Assembly (NCBI GenBank): GCA_003712165.1
Contig: RHLH01000001.1
Location: 1,523,575 to 1,587,574, forward strand
DNA length: 64,000 nucleotides
Direction of reading: 5' to 3'
From: Phycisphaera sp.
GTDB lineage: Bacteria > Planctomycetota > Phycisphaerae > Phycisphaerales > UBA1924
The translations under genes were made by a program, and so were the position numbers. Below, piece after piece: positions 34,772 through 44,900 of this stretch (positions are counted from its first letter, which is position 1; each line of letters begins with the position of its first letter). The notes below the pieces were generated by a model. The model made no database searches. It saw nothing but the letters and a program-made list of their open reading frames with translations, and had not been told where the DNA came from.

Positions 34772-35614
34772 ATGAGCAGGACTGCTCCTGATACTGACAC
34801 ACAGCCCCGCACAGCCTCTCTCGCGTTCGGCCCGTACGAACTCATACGAGAGCTGCGCCCCTCGGGAGAGATAGAGCGCCGCTTGGCACTCCATCCCGAA
34901 CTGCTGACACACCATGTCGCCTACCGGTTCCGCTTTGGAGCCACCAAAGCCGAGCGGCGCAGATTCCTCGACGCCGTCGAGAAGGCCGCGGCACTGAACA
35001 TCCCGCACACCCTCCGCGTCGAGCAGTTCTCTCTGGCGACCGCGACCGAGGCTTGGGTGATCTCGCCTTACACTGGCAACCACGATGGCCTGATGCTGCT
35101 GAGCGACCTGCTCGCGGTGAAGGGTGGTCAGATGGAATCACTTGAAGTCACTCGCGTGCTGAGCCAGCTTCTTGAAGCTGTCGCCGTGGCGCACGACGCA
35201 GGCGTCGTGCACGGCCCTCTCTCGATCAACGAGATACATGTCGACCGCAGCGGTTCGCTCGACATCGAGTTGTACGGCGTCAAAGCTGCGATCTCAGACG
35301 AGCTCGACACCGACGAACTCGCTCGCGACGAGCTCCGCACGATCGTGTCGCTGGCGTATCACTTGCTGACAGGTGTGGTCGCCGACGAGATGTACATCGA
35401 GCCGACCAAGCTTGTAGTCAAACTCGATTCGCAATGGGACGCCTTCTTCGCCGAGGGGCTTGATCCCGCTGCAGGATTTGCGAGTGCTGCAGAGGTTCTT
35501 GCCGCGGTACCCAGCCGCAAGACCGCGCTGAATGCCCCGGAGGTCAAGACCCGTAACGTCACCGCGTTTGGGTTTGGGCGTAAGAAGAAGACGCAGGCCG
35601 ATCAGGCCCGCTGA
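34772..35614 (+). CDS. Protein kinase-like protein lacking catalytic residues (pseudokinase)
   Basis: A 280-residue protein with the outline of a Ser/Thr kinase: YELIREL at 22-28, a helix E region (VLSQLLEAVAVAHDAGVVHG) and a catalytic-loop equivalent HGPLSINEIHV at 147-157. There the HRD Asp is lost (HRDxxxxN became HGPLSINE) while the Asn stays; the DFG Asp is replaced in ELYG (166-169), and the VAIK Lys is absent (HVAYRFRF). It therefore should not transfer phosphate. It may be a scaffold. Start at 34772 chosen because GGAGA lies 9 bases upstream. The C-terminus is basic (GFGRKKKTQADQAR). Confidence 0.65.
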   Translation: MSRTAPDTDTQPRTASLAFGPYELIRELRPSGEIERRLALHPELLTHHVAYRFRFGATKAERRRFLDAVEKAAALNIPHTLRVEQFSLATATEAWVISPYTGNHDGLMLLSDLLAVKGGQMESLEVTRVLSQLLEAVAVAHDAGVVHGPLSINEIHVDRSGSLDIELYGVKAAISDELDTDELARDELRTIVSLAYHLLTGVVADEMYIEPTKLVVKLDSQWDAFFAEGLDPAAGFASAAEVLAAVPSRKTALNAPEVKTRNVTAFGFGRKKKTQADQAR

Positions 35615-35642
35615 ATTCAGGCATATTCAAATAGAGATATGG

Positions 35643-37574
35643 TTAGCCGCCTTCGTCGGTCGTGGGCGGTTTGGTCTCTGCATCCGTGACCGTGATGATG
35701 GAGTTGAGCATGTCCTGCTCACTTGAGCTGAGAACGTTGCCGAACCGGTCAAGTGCGACCTGGGCAACCACCTCGGCGTGGGGCTCTGAACCGATCAGTT
35801 CGAGTGCTGATATCCATGCATCAGGCGATGCGCCCGCGTCGATCGCTTCGTCGATCCTGTTGAGCCAGAGGTAGGCGATCGTCTCGTTGAGCGCGACGTT
35901 TGTCTTCACTTCCTCAGATGGGTTGTCCGAGACCGACTGCAATGCGCTGAGAGCATCCGCGGGTCGGGCCAGTTCGAGGTTGGTCTCTGCGAGCAGAACC
36001 ATCGCTCTGTCGATCGCTTCCTGCTCAGCGGGTGTCGTCGCGACCCGGCTCATGGTCGAGAGGATCGTATTTCGAAGCTCCGCGTCGGGCTCGTGCACAC
36101 GCGCCGATTCGAGCAGGTAGCGCGGTTCAAGCGCCCTTGCGATAGCGAGCACACCAGCCCGGCGTTGGTTGTCGGTTGGCGCCAGAGAGCGAACCAGGGC
36201 GTACCCCTGCGTGTTGCGTCGGTGGCTGATGGTCGCGGTCACCGCGGCTTGGTACAGGCTCGGGTCGCGTTCCGCCGCCGCGATGATCCTGTCAAAGAAC
36301 TCAGGACGACGCGAGAGCTCTGAAGCGGCGGCGATCTGAAGGTCACGCTTGCTGCCCGGTTCGAGCAGTGCTGCCACGGCTTCGCGGTCATCGTCTGTGC
36401 CCATCCGCACGATCAGCCGAACGCCTTCAGGGGTCAGTCGATTCGGGCCTGCAGCGCGGAGAGCGCCAGCAACCCGCCTGCGATCAGCGGGCGAAGTCAG
36501 CAGGCCCTCGTCATCCAGCGCGAGGAGCAGCTTGGAGGACGCGTCGCGGGTCGCGGCACCAAACTCGAGCCAGCGCAGCGCAGGCGAGATCACCGCAACT
36601 CCGGGCCAGCGTGCCGATGCGTTAAGGATCGCAGCGGCTGCTACGGGCGAGGTTTCTCTTACGAGCGCTTCAGTCACGGGAATACCGGCGTCGCGTGGCG
36701 AGAGCGTGCTGATGAGCTTTGCCGACTCTGCACGCACTTCTGGTGTCTGGTGCGCGAGCAGTTCGATCGCGGACTGGCCGACCACCTCGTCGAGCTGGTT
36801 ACCCTGCGAGAGTTCGCGGTAGATGAGTTCGATGGCTAGGTCGCGGAGATCGCCGTCAACAAGCAGGAGTTCCGCGAGCAGCGGGCTTTTGTCCTGGAAC
36901 GGTGCGACCATGTAGAGCCTTCGGAACCCATCAACGGCGCGAGTTGTAGCGTCGTGCTCGCTCACCGCGAGCGTCTCGATTCGAAGCGTCAGCCCACGCA
37001 CGAGTTCATCACGCCACTGGTCGGGTTCGAGGTCTTGCCTGTCGTCCAGCCAGTCCCGCCACGCTTCTGTGTCGGCCCCGATGTCGGATCGACCGGACAT
37101 GCGGATGAGCGCATCAACTGAAGCCTTTGAGACTTCGGCGGCCTGGAACGGCGCGGAGTGATTGACGAGGACGCGAGCCGCTTCCCACGTCCCGACTGAA
37201 GCGAGCGCGAGCAGCGCCTGGGGTCTGATCTGCGGATCGCCACGGGCAACGAGTTCGATGATGGGTTCCTCGAAATCGATGTGCACCATCGGCCTAGCGG
37301 CGATCGCGACGAGCAGTAGTCGCTGCGCGATGGGGTCATCGGAATTTGGGTCGAGGATCCGGATGAGACGCCTGCGCTCACGGCCTGAGAGATCGTCTTC
37401 CTGGAGCAACACTGAAGCAGCCTCGAGACGTATTGCTTCCGAGGACGTCGGAGTCGAAAGCACATCGAGCGGATCGGTCTGGGCTCGGGCCAGTCCCGAT
37501 GTGAGCAGCATGACGCCCACGGCGAGCGTCGCCGACGACCGAAAACGCGAGTTGTGGGTGGCTCTCAGGGTCAA
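35643..37574 (-). CDS. Secreted HEAT-repeat-like protein
   Basis: A 643-residue protein with a signal peptide (ATLAVGVMLLTSGLARAQ). The rest is a long solenoid of paired helices, e.g. IRPQALLALASVGTWEAARV, PVAAAAILNASARWPGVAVI and LRAAGPNRLTPEGVRLIVRM, resembling HEAT or ARM repeats. Such solenoids bind other proteins. No catalytic motif is seen. It converges on the pseudokinase gene and diverges from the TPR gene. Partner unknown. Confidence 0.7.
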   Translation of the reverse strand: MTLRATHNSRFRSSATLAVGVMLLTSGLARAQTDPLDVLSTPTSSEAIRLEAASVLLQEDDLSGRERRRLIRILDPNSDDPIAQRLLLVAIAARPMVHIDFEEPIIELVARGDPQIRPQALLALASVGTWEAARVLVNHSAPFQAAEVSKASVDALIRMSGRSDIGADTEAWRDWLDDRQDLEPDQWRDELVRGLTLRIETLAVSEHDATTRAVDGFRRLYMVAPFQDKSPLLAELLLVDGDLRDLAIELIYRELSQGNQLDEVVGQSAIELLAHQTPEVRAESAKLISTLSPRDAGIPVTEALVRETSPVAAAAILNASARWPGVAVISPALRWLEFGAATRDASSKLLLALDDEGLLTSPADRRRVAGALRAAGPNRLTPEGVRLIVRMGTDDDREAVAALLEPGSKRDLQIAAASELSRRPEFFDRIIAAAERDPSLYQAAVTATISHRRNTQGYALVRSLAPTDNQRRAGVLAIARALEPRYLLESARVHEPDAELRNTILSTMSRVATTPAEQEAIDRAMVLLAETNLELARPADALSALQSVSDNPSEEVKTNVALNETIAYLWLNRIDEAIDAGASPDAWISALELIGSEPHAEVVAQVALDRFGNVLSSSEQDMLNSIITVTDAETKPPTTDEGG

Positions 37575-37735
37575 GATTGCTCCGTAGTCCGTGTGCTGAG
37601 GCGTATTTCTGTTCTTCGGGTCAACACGCTCGGTTGGACGATACTATTCTGCAGACGAACGCGAGTCGCTGACATGTAGTCGGCTTGTCGCGAGAGGTAT
37701 GGTTGGTGTTTGGGTCTTGGGATGACGGACCTGCC

Positions 37736-39103
37736 ATGAACGACTGGCATGATGCCGAGGAACAGGTCGAGAGAGCTCACGAGCTCTACGAGGCTGGCCG
37801 ATGGGACGAGGCCGAGGCGGCGCTGCGCCAAGCGCTCGCGGTCAACCCGTTCCAGGCGGAGTGGCAGTTCAACCTCGGTCTCACCCTCGAAGCGGCCGGC
37901 CGGCTCGATGACGCGGTCAAAGCACTCGAGACTGCATTCGAACTCTCAGAAGAATCCGACCCGCAGTCCGCGATGATTCTGGGCGCGGCTCTCATCGATC
38001 TTGACAGAGTCGAGGAAGCGGTTCGCTGGCTTGAACGCGCGCTCGAACTCTCGCCTTCGAACCTCGATGCGCATGTGCACCTGATAGATGCGTACTCGCT
38101 GCTCGTACGTCACGAAGACGCTGAACTGCACTTCTACATGGCGCTGCAGCTGAACCCGCACCACGCTGGGGCACACGCGGCGCTCGCCGAGTCGCTCCTG
38201 AATCGTAAAGAGTTTGACCGCGCCGTCTGGTGTCTCCGTGAAGCTGCGAGGCTCGATCCTTCGATCCCGCGAGTACATGCGAGGCTTGCGCGTGCGTACG
38301 GCGAGACGGGCAGGCTCGAACGCGCCCGCCAGCTTTACATGCGAGAGCTCCGACAGAGCCCGGGCGACATCGAGACGATCGTCGATCTGGGTCGGCTGCT
38401 CATCGACATGAACCGTTTCACCGAAGCGGGTGAGAAGCTGCGCAGAGCGCTCGAACTCGAGCCCGATCACACCGAAGCTCACATGAGCCTTGGTGAACTT
38501 GCGATCCTCACCGGCGAGCGTGATCTGGCGAGGCGGCATTTCGATGTCGTTGTCAGGCTCGACGCAAACTACGGCGGGGCGAGACGCAGGCTGGCGTCAG
38601 TCCTGCTCGAAGACCGTCGGCGGGGTGATTCGGATCGAGCGGCTGTCTTGCTGCGGGAGGAATCGGCATCCGTCGAGCAGACTCCGGACAGCCTGTCTAC
38701 CGATGAACTCGACGAGTTGTTCGGTTTGCTGATGGACGGCGGGCTGCTCAGCGAGGCACGCCGAGTGGCCGAGCGCTTGATTGAACACAAGCCTTGCGAC
38801 GCATCGAGCCACCATAGCCTGAGCGTCGCCCAGTTCGGCCTAGGCATGGTCGCCGAGGGCGTTTCTTCGTCCCGGAGAGCGCTCAGGCTTCGCCCCAACT
38901 ACGTCGCGCCGATGCACAATCTGGCGGTCGCGCACCTCAGACGAGGCGAGATCGCCCGCTCGCGATATTGGGTAAAGCAGGGGCTCGCGATCGATTCGGA
39001 AGACCGAGGACTCAGACGTCTGCGGACGTATCTGCGTGTGCATGCTCTTCGCGGCGTCGCGCACAACATCGGGCTCTTCACCCGAGGCTCACGACGCGTC
39101 TGA
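37736..39103 (+). CDS. Tetratricopeptide repeat protein
   Basis: A 455-residue protein made of about 9-10 TPR units, e.g. [60 protein letters not shown] and [19 protein letters not shown]. No signal peptide or membrane helix, so cytoplasmic. TPRs mediate protein contacts; no enzyme domain is attached. The ATG at 37736 is preferred though a GTG at 37706 in frame is possible; no strong ribosome site is seen for either. The last 15 bases overlap the convergent trpB gene. Confidence 0.75.
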   Translation: MNDWHDAEEQVERAHELYEAGRWDEAEAALRQALAVNPFQAEWQFNLGLTLEAAGRLDDAVKALETAFELSEESDPQSAMILGAALIDLDRVEEAVRWLERALELSPSNLDAHVHLIDAYSLLVRHEDAELHFYMALQLNPHHAGAHAALAESLLNRKEFDRAVWCLREAARLDPSIPRVHARLARAYGETGRLERARQLYMRELRQSPGDIETIVDLGRLLIDMNRFTEAGEKLRRALELEPDHTEAHMSLGELAILTGERDLARRHFDVVVRLDANYGGARRRLASVLLEDRRRGDSDRAAVLLREESASVEQTPDSLSTDELDELFGLLMDGGLLSEARRVAERLIEHKPCDASSHHSLSVAQFGLGMVAEGVSSSRRALRLRPNYVAPMHNLAVAHLRRGEIARSRYWVKQGLAIDSEDRGLRRLRTYLRVHALRGVAHNIGLFTRGSRRV

Positions 39104-40339
39104 GCCGCCGCGGATCAGTCGATCCGCTTCCATGACATCCTTGTCGCCTCTGCCGGAGCAATTGATGACGATGTGCTTGTCATCACTCATCTGCTGCGCT
39201 CTGACGAAAGCTTCAGCTATCGCGTGAGATGTCTCAAGCGCAGGGATGATGCCCTCTGTCCTCGCAAGGAGTTGGTAGGCGTCCAGAGCCTGTTGATCGC
39301 CGACGCTCGTATATCTCACACGCTTGGTGTCGTGCCAGTAGGCGTGCTCTGGGCCCACGCCCGGGTAGTCGAGTCCCGCCGAGCACGAGTGGACATCGGC
39401 TGTCTGCCCGAAGTTGTCTTGGAGTACGTAGCTGAGCGAGCCGTGTAACACGCCAGGCTGACCGAACGAGAGTGGCGCCGCGTGATCGCCTTGGTCCTGT
39501 GATCGACCGCCGGCTTCGACACCCGTGAGAGCGACGTCCTCGTCGGCGAAGTCGTAGAAGATGCCTGCGGCGTTGGAACCCCCGCCAACGCAGGCGATGA
39601 CCTCATCGGGCAGACGACCGAACGCCTGCGTGCACTGGTCCTTGCACTCGCGCCCGATGACACTCTGGAAATCACGGACAATCATCGGGAATGGGTGCGG
39701 GCCCACGACAGAGCCGAGGATGTAGTGGGTGGTCTCGACCGACCCCATCCAGTCACGCATCGCCTCGTTGGTCGCGTCCTTGAGTGTGCGAGAGCCCGAA
39801 TCCACGGGGACGACCTTGGCCCCGAGCGCTCGCATGCGGATGACGTTGAGGTTCTGACGTCTGACGTCTTCGGAGCCCATGTAGACCTCGCACTCGAGCC
39901 CGAGGTGTGCCGCGGCGGTCGCCGAGGCAACGCCGTGCTGGCCGGCGCCGGTCTCGGCGATAATCCGGTTCTTGCCCATGCGCTTGGTGAGCAGGCCTTG
40001 GCCGAGCGTGTTGTTAATCTTGTGCGCACCGGTGTGCGCAAGGTCCTCGCGTTTGAGCCAGATGGTCGCGCCCTTGCCGGCGCTGGCCTGTGAACGCGCG
40101 AGTTCGGTCAGGCGCGAAGCCCGGTAAAGCGGCGTCGGCCTGCCGACAAACGTGCGGTTGAGTTCGCTCAGTTCCTTCCAGAACGAATCGTCTGATTTGG
40201 CTTCGTCGTACACGTTCGCGAGTTCGTGGAGAGCTGCGGAGAGCGTCTCGGGGACGAACACGCCTCCGAAATCGCCGAAGTAGCCCCTGTCGTCGGGTTG
40301 GTTGCGGAACGAGGCATTCTGCGGATCGGTGCGGGTCAT
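39089..40339 (-). CDS. trpB: Tryptophan synthase beta subunit
   Basis: A 416-residue PLP enzyme joining indole and serine. [15 protein letters not shown] starts the domain; the PLP lysine is in [19 protein letters not shown] and [12 protein letters not shown] bind the cofactor phosphate. Length matches the TrpB1 type that pairs with TrpA. No trpA, trpC or other trp gene is adjacent: it follows an MFS transporter gene by 8 bases, as the last gene of a mixed minus-strand operon. Its end overlaps the TPR gene on the other strand. Confidence 0.95.
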   Translation of the reverse strand: MTRTDPQNASFRNQPDDRGYFGDFGGVFVPETLSAALHELANVYDEAKSDDSFWKELSELNRTFVGRPTPLYRASRLTELARSQASAGKGATIWLKREDLAHTGAHKINNTLGQGLLTKRMGKNRIIAETGAGQHGVASATAAAHLGLECEVYMGSEDVRRQNLNVIRMRALGAKVVPVDSGSRTLKDATNEAMRDWMGSVETTHYILGSVVGPHPFPMIVRDFQSVIGRECKDQCTQAFGRLPDEVIACVGGGSNAAGIFYDFADEDVALTGVEAGGRSQDQGDHAAPLSFGQPGVLHGSLSYVLQDNFGQTADVHSCSAGLDYPGVGPEHAYWHDTKRVRYTSVGDQQALDAYQLLARTEGIIPALETSHAIAEAFVRAQQMSDDKHIVINCSGRGDKDVMEADRLIRGGSDAS

Positions 40340-40347
40340 GGTGAACC

Positions 40348-41679
40348 TTAGTCAGCAGCTTCGGCTTGCCGCTTGTATTCGCGGTTTGCTCGCTGCGCGA
40401 CGCGAACACCGGCAGATTCATTGATCGGGAGCAGCAGCACAAATCCAACCACAAAGAATCCAGCAAGGAGGATGAGTGCGTTTGTGTCGCCCAGCCCGGC
40501 TTTCACGAGCCCAAAGCTCAGGACGCCTATTGCCGCAGCAAGCTTGAATGACACGGCCCAGAGCCCGAAGAACTCGGCGGCTTTGTGATTGGGTGTGAAT
40601 CTAGCAACCATCGCCCTGCTCGCTGTACCCGTGCCACCGAGTCCGAATCCGATTCCGTTGCCGATGACCCACAAGAGCCACTCTGGCAAGTTGCTGCTTG
40701 CACTCAGGATGGCAAGGGAAGCGGTGCTGAGGATCCAAACGATGAGATAAATTTGGATCGTGCGCTTGGCCCCGATCCGGTCCTGAAAGAAGCTCGTGCC
40801 AGCGGACGCAACGCCGGCGGTGAGCGTGATCTGAGCAACAAATAGAACCAGCTGCGTGTCGGCGAAGCCGAACTTACGGGCGAGGATCGAAGCGAACGCG
40901 ATCACAGTCTGGATCCCGAAGGCGTAGACAAAGAACGAGATCAGGAACAACCTCAGCTGGCGGTACTGGGCGGCGTTTTGTAGCGTCTCGCTCACCCGCG
41001 CAGCCGCGTCGGCGATGACGTTCTCCCGCAGGCGAACGATCGGTCGTTTGTGCTCCTTGAGGATGATTGCCGAGGGGATCATGCCCAGCAGAAACCACAG
41101 GCCCGCGAAGAGGAAGAGCGGTCTCCAACTCGATACGTCCTTGAGGTCAAACAGCAGCATCGCCGCGAAAGTGACCGCGAGCAGACACAGTGCGCCGACA
41201 TAGCCCATGGTCCAGCCGATGGCGCTGACCCGACCGATGTTGCGTTTGTTTGCAACGTCGGTGAGGAACGAGGCGAGGGTGTTCTCGCCTATCTGGTACA
41301 TGAAGTTTGCAGGGATGTAGAGCAGGGCGGCGAGCCAGATCATGTCGGGTTTAACGAGCGCGAGGCCGCAGGTTCCTGCTATGCACCCCATGCCCGAGAG
41401 CATGAGCGTTTCTTTGCGCCAGCACCGAGCGTCAGCGATCGCGCCGATGATCGGGGACGCGAGCACCACCAGGAACATGCTCGACGAGAAGAGGATCGCC
41501 CAGAGGCGGTCGCCCTGCTGTTCGTCGGCGACCACAACCTCCTTGAAATACACCGCGAAAAGCAGGGTGTTGATCAGCAGTGTGAACGACTGGTTCGCCA
41601 GATCGAACATGCCCCAGGCCCATACTTCCTTCGGGTTGGGCAGACCGGCGAACGGGTTGAGCTTGGAGAGTACGCTCAT
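40348..41679 (-). CDS. MFS transporter, UMF1/Atg22-like
   Basis: A 443-residue protein with about 11-12 membrane helices (e.g. [55 protein letters not shown]). The N-terminal [20 protein letters not shown] matches the UMF1 family of the major facilitator superfamily, related to the yeast vacuolar effluxer Atg22 that exports amino acids. The location just before trpB makes an amino acid or aromatic compound a possible cargo, but this is only a guess. Confidence 0.85.
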   Translation of the reverse strand: MSVLSKLNPFAGLPNPKEVWAWGMFDLANQSFTLLINTLLFAVYFKEVVVADEQQGDRLWAILFSSSMFLVVLASPIIGAIADARCWRKETLMLSGMGCIAGTCGLALVKPDMIWLAALLYIPANFMYQIGENTLASFLTDVANKRNIGRVSAIGWTMGYVGALCLLAVTFAAMLLFDLKDVSSWRPLFLFAGLWFLLGMIPSAIILKEHKRPIVRLRENVIADAAARVSETLQNAAQYRQLRLFLISFFVYAFGIQTVIAFASILARKFGFADTQLVLFVAQITLTAGVASAGTSFFQDRIGAKRTIQIYLIVWILSTASLAILSASSNLPEWLLWVIGNGIGFGLGGTGTASRAMVARFTPNHKAAEFFGLWAVSFKLAAAIGVLSFGLVKAGLGDTNALILLAGFFVVGFVLLLPINESAGVRVAQRANREYKRQAEAAD

Positions 41680-41699
41680 CGGCGGGGAGCATACACGCC

Positions 41700-42530
41700 C
41701 TAGAGCAGGTGTTTCCTAAGGAACTCGACTTGGGTTGTTTTGGCCTGGCTGGCGACCTTGCCGAACCCTGCATGCTCCGAAGGGGCACCGGTTTCGGGCC
41801 ATGTGACAACCTCGATCATCGAAGAGTTTGCATGTTGTTCCTCGTAGATGCTCGTGAGTCGATCGAGGAACGCCTTCATGCCCTCGAACGGGACAACCTC
41901 GTCTGCTTCGGAATGCAGAACAAGCATCGGGACTGGTTTGAATCCCTGCACATGCTGCATCGGATCGATCCGGGCGACGTCCCTGGCGTTGTGCTTGCTG
42001 GGCCAGGCCCGGCCTGTAGTGAGCGTGGGTTCGTAGAGCTCGGCGAGCCAGCCTGTCGTCGATTCAACCGCGGCACACTTGAAAGTGTGGGTATCGCAGA
42101 GTCGTCGCAGCGTGGCCATCCCCCCGGCGGACATGCCCCCGATGCCCACACGCGAGCAGTCGAACAGGTGCGCATCTTCCCGGTTCTTCAGAGCCTCAAG
42201 CACCCGGTCAATCTCGCTGACCATTTCTTCGAGCACGCCCGGCGTGTCATCCGGACTATGGCGGGGCGAGTCGGCCCGTTCGCCATGACCCGGGAGATCG
42301 ACAGCGACCGCGGCGATGCCCGCTCTGATCCACCTGAGATACCTCCCCGGATCGAGTTCTTTGCTGACGGTTCTGCCGTGCATCCAGAACATGACCGGTG
42401 CAGGTTTTTCCCAGTCGGGATGCGCGATAAGAGAAGGGACATCCGCGAGAGGCGTGAGGCGTGCTTTGTCGCTCAACGCGCTCGGGAACATCTTAAACCT
42501 TGGCTCGATTTCGCGAGGAGACTCCATCAC
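41700..42530 (-). CDS. Alpha/beta hydrolase
   Basis: A 276-residue dienelactone-hydrolase or peptidase S9-like alpha/beta fold. PVMFWMHGRT is the oxyanion strand, VDLPGHGERADSP follows, and GGMSAGGMA holds the nucleophile Ser134. The Asp is likely in LHSEADEVVPF and the His in SEHAGFG. No signal peptide, so cytoplasmic. The start overlaps the stop of the pyrophosphorylase gene upstream by 4 bases. Substrate unknown. Confidence 0.85.
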   Translation of the reverse strand: MMESPREIEPRFKMFPSALSDKARLTPLADVPSLIAHPDWEKPAPVMFWMHGRTVSKELDPGRYLRWIRAGIAAVAVDLPGHGERADSPRHSPDDTPGVLEEMVSEIDRVLEALKNREDAHLFDCSRVGIGGMSAGGMATLRRLCDTHTFKCAAVESTTGWLAELYEPTLTTGRAWPSKHNARDVARIDPMQHVQGFKPVPMLVLHSEADEVVPFEGMKAFLDRLTSIYEEQHANSSMIEVVTWPETGAPSEHAGFGKVASQAKTTQVEFLRKHLL

Positions 42531-43957
42531 AGCGCCAGCTTCTGCCCGGGTTCGATGGCGCTTGGCAGGTCATTGCCCTTGAGGTCCTGTGCATCCAGCG
42601 CAGTGAGGGCGCTGATCTCGAGCACGCAATCAGGATCGCCGTCTGCGTTTCTTGGGACAGTCACGCCGGCTTCTTCGAGCCAGAGGGCGGCTCGTTCGGT
42701 CTGGAGCTTCGCGCTCGATTCGGCGCTGTCGATACCCTCTGCGTTCTTGATCGGGGCGAACTCCTGCACTCGAGAAGTCTCAAGGATGACCGATTTCTCC
42801 GCGAATGGGAGTGCGTCAAAGACAAATCGCTCGAGTTTGACCCCGTTCGGTTCCGCCGGGGAAATCGGCTCGCCGGTGTCGGTGTTGATGTGTGCGATTT
42901 TTTTGACGGCGCGGTGGTAGGGGAGATCGAAGTTCGGGTCGGTGTTGACCTTCTCAACGAAGTCCACCCCGAACGCGTGGATGGCTGGGTTACCCGCGAG
43001 GAAGCGGAGAGAGCCGTCGTCGTTGGTCTCGCGCTGGCGATCCATGGGCATATCCGAGTACTCGACGACCTGGATCCGATCACCCACTTGGACGAATAGC
43101 CCGACCTTCTCCTCGGCGTATGCCTTTGGAAGCATCTTTGACGACATCGCCCCAGTGGAGTCTCCGGCGATCGCGTGCAAGCCGAGGAAGAGCGGGTCGG
43201 CGACGCGAACGAGCGGGTTGTCAACTTGGAAATAGCTGATGTGCTCGATACCTCGTTCTTTCATCTTCGCTATCGCGCCGGATGTGTAGAGGGCCTTGAG
43301 CGATCCTCCGTGCCCGTCCGGGCTCGCTGCGAGCGTGTGTCCATCGGTCATGAGGATTCGGCCCGTCTTCAGATCGAACGAGGGCATCGTGCCCTGTGGG
43401 AAGAACAAGACGTCGTTCGGATCGAGACCGAAGTGGTTGTGCTCATCGAAAAACACGACCGTTGCCTCGTGATTCTGAGGGCTTGTCATGATGAGCCAGG
43501 GCACCGGTGCGCCGTACTTGTTCGAGGTCGCCTTGATGCCCTCTGCGAAGACCTGAAAGAGCGGCTTGCCCGTCACGGCACCGGCTGGGTAGCAGCCCTT
43601 GGGACCGTCGAAACCGAGGCGAGAGCCCTGGCCGCCCGCGACTGTGAAGCACGCGACCTTGCCTTGACGCAGGAGTTCTTCGCCGGCCTTTCGGAAGTGC
43701 TCGGCGTCGTACGCTCTGACCGGAGAGGCTGGGTCTGCCGGGTAGTAGGGGGCGGGCTTGGTGTTCGCGGGGACGTCAAATGTGGGGGCGGATTTCACGT
43801 AGGTGTCGATCAGCCTCTGCATATCACCCAAATCGAGTTTCTCGAGTTGTTCGATCAGCAGTGAGAGCTTGGCGTCGTTGAGCGTGTTGATCTGCGAAAG
43901 GACGTGGTCCTGGTTCGCGCTGATGAGTGAGTCGCGGAGTGCTGGTGGCACGGCCAT
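42527..43957 (-). CDS. UDPGP-type UTP:sugar-1-phosphate uridylyltransferase
   Basis: A 476-residue nucleotidyltransferase of the UDPGP type 1 family. The signature VAGGQGSRLGFDGPKG is at residues 107-121; PWLIMTSPQNH, FPQGTMPSF and SPDGHGGSLKALY line the UTP site. This pattern resembles eukaryotic UDP-GlcNAc pyrophosphorylase (AGX1) more than GalU or GlmU. It would make UDP-GlcNAc or UDP-glucose for cell envelope sugars. GAGGGAG precedes the ATG. It is the first gene of a minus-strand series: pyrophosphorylase, hydrolase, MFS, trpB. Confidence 0.88.
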   Translation of the reverse strand: MAVPPALRDSLISANQDHVLSQINTLNDAKLSLLIEQLEKLDLGDMQRLIDTYVKSAPTFDVPANTKPAPYYPADPASPVRAYDAEHFRKAGEELLRQGKVACFTVAGGQGSRLGFDGPKGCYPAGAVTGKPLFQVFAEGIKATSNKYGAPVPWLIMTSPQNHEATVVFFDEHNHFGLDPNDVLFFPQGTMPSFDLKTGRILMTDGHTLAASPDGHGGSLKALYTSGAIAKMKERGIEHISYFQVDNPLVRVADPLFLGLHAIAGDSTGAMSSKMLPKAYAEEKVGLFVQVGDRIQVVEYSDMPMDRQRETNDDGSLRFLAGNPAIHAFGVDFVEKVNTDPNFDLPYHRAVKKIAHINTDTGEPISPAEPNGVKLERFVFDALPFAEKSVILETSRVQEFAPIKNAEGIDSAESSAKLQTERAALWLEEAGVTVPRNADGDPDCVLEISALTALDAQDLKGNDLPSAIEPGQKLAL

Positions 43958-44044
43958 ATCGGTGTTCTCCCTCGATTGTGAATTCGTACCCGATGGTACC
44001 TCTCACCTCGCGCCCGGCAATCCTTTGAAGACTTAGACTGCGCT

Positions 44045-44743
44045 ATGACCAAGCGTCCAGCCTCGCGTGATCTGCTCCGAACCAGGCCCGCTGCCCCAGT
44101 CGTGGCGCCCTCGATCCTGGCGGCTGACTTTGCCGATCTCGCGGCAGACTGCAGATCGGCGCTCGATGCGGGCGGAGAGTTGCTGCACATCGATGTGATG
44201 GACGGCCATTTCGTGCCCAACCTCAGCCTGGGGCCCGCGATCTGTGAGAAACTCCGGGGAGCCCTTCCCGATGTGTGCTTCGATGTCCACCTGATGATCA
44301 CGGACCCAGCGGATTACATCGAGCCTTTCGCAAAGGCGGGCGCGGACCACATCACATTCCACTGCGAGGTGCTCTCGGTTGACGAGGCGAAGTCGCTCGC
44401 GGACAAGACGCGAGCTCTCGGCTGCACCGCGGGGATTGCGATCAATCCAGAGACACCCTACGAGAAGGTGGAGCCTTTGCTCGGCTCGTTTGAGATGCTG
44501 CTGGTGATGTCCGTGCATCCGGGCTTCGGCGGCCAGTCATTCATCCCTGACGTGCTTGAGAAGACGAGCAGGGCTCGGGATGAGGGTCCTGAGAGCCTGA
44601 TTCTCGAGATGGACGGTGGAGTGGCTCCAGCGACGGCAGAGGCTTGCAGGGAGGCCGGGTGCGACATTCTCGTCGCGGGATCGGCTCTCTTTGGGGAAAA
44701 ATACCCTGAACGGGCCGATGTTGTAAATAGTATGGTCGGGTAA
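44045..44743 (+). CDS. rpe: Ribulose-phosphate 3-epimerase
   Basis: A 232-residue TIM-barrel enzyme that interconverts ribulose 5-phosphate and xylulose 5-phosphate in the pentose phosphate pathway. Signatures are VAPSILAADFADLAAD, LLHIDVMDGHFVPNLSLGP with metal-binding His and Asp, MSVHPGFGGQSF and LEMDGGV. Length is typical. It diverges from the UDP-sugar pyrophosphorylase gene. It could feed the sedoheptulose route used by GmhA. Confidence 0.95.
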   Translation: MTKRPASRDLLRTRPAAPVVAPSILAADFADLAADCRSALDAGGELLHIDVMDGHFVPNLSLGPAICEKLRGALPDVCFDVHLMITDPADYIEPFAKAGADHITFHCEVLSVDEAKSLADKTRALGCTAGIAINPETPYEKVEPLLGSFEMLLVMSVHPGFGGQSFIPDVLEKTSRARDEGPESLILEMDGGVAPATAEACREAGCDILVAGSALFGEKYPERADVVNSMVG

Positions 44744-44900
44744 TCTGGTTGGCTGATTTGGATAGGCCTGTTCCGAGAACCATGCGTGTTGACACGATCG
44801 CAGGCAGGAGGGACTAGACTTTGGGCCTTGTGTACGGCGAGGCCGGAGGCCACGTCGAGAGATCGCGGAGGAAGACCACGGCTGCCGGCGCAAGACGCCG

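Noticed and set aside
44789..44820. TTGACA and TAGACT before the phosphatase-like gene
   Set aside because: The spacer is 20 bases, too long for a normal sigma70 promoter.
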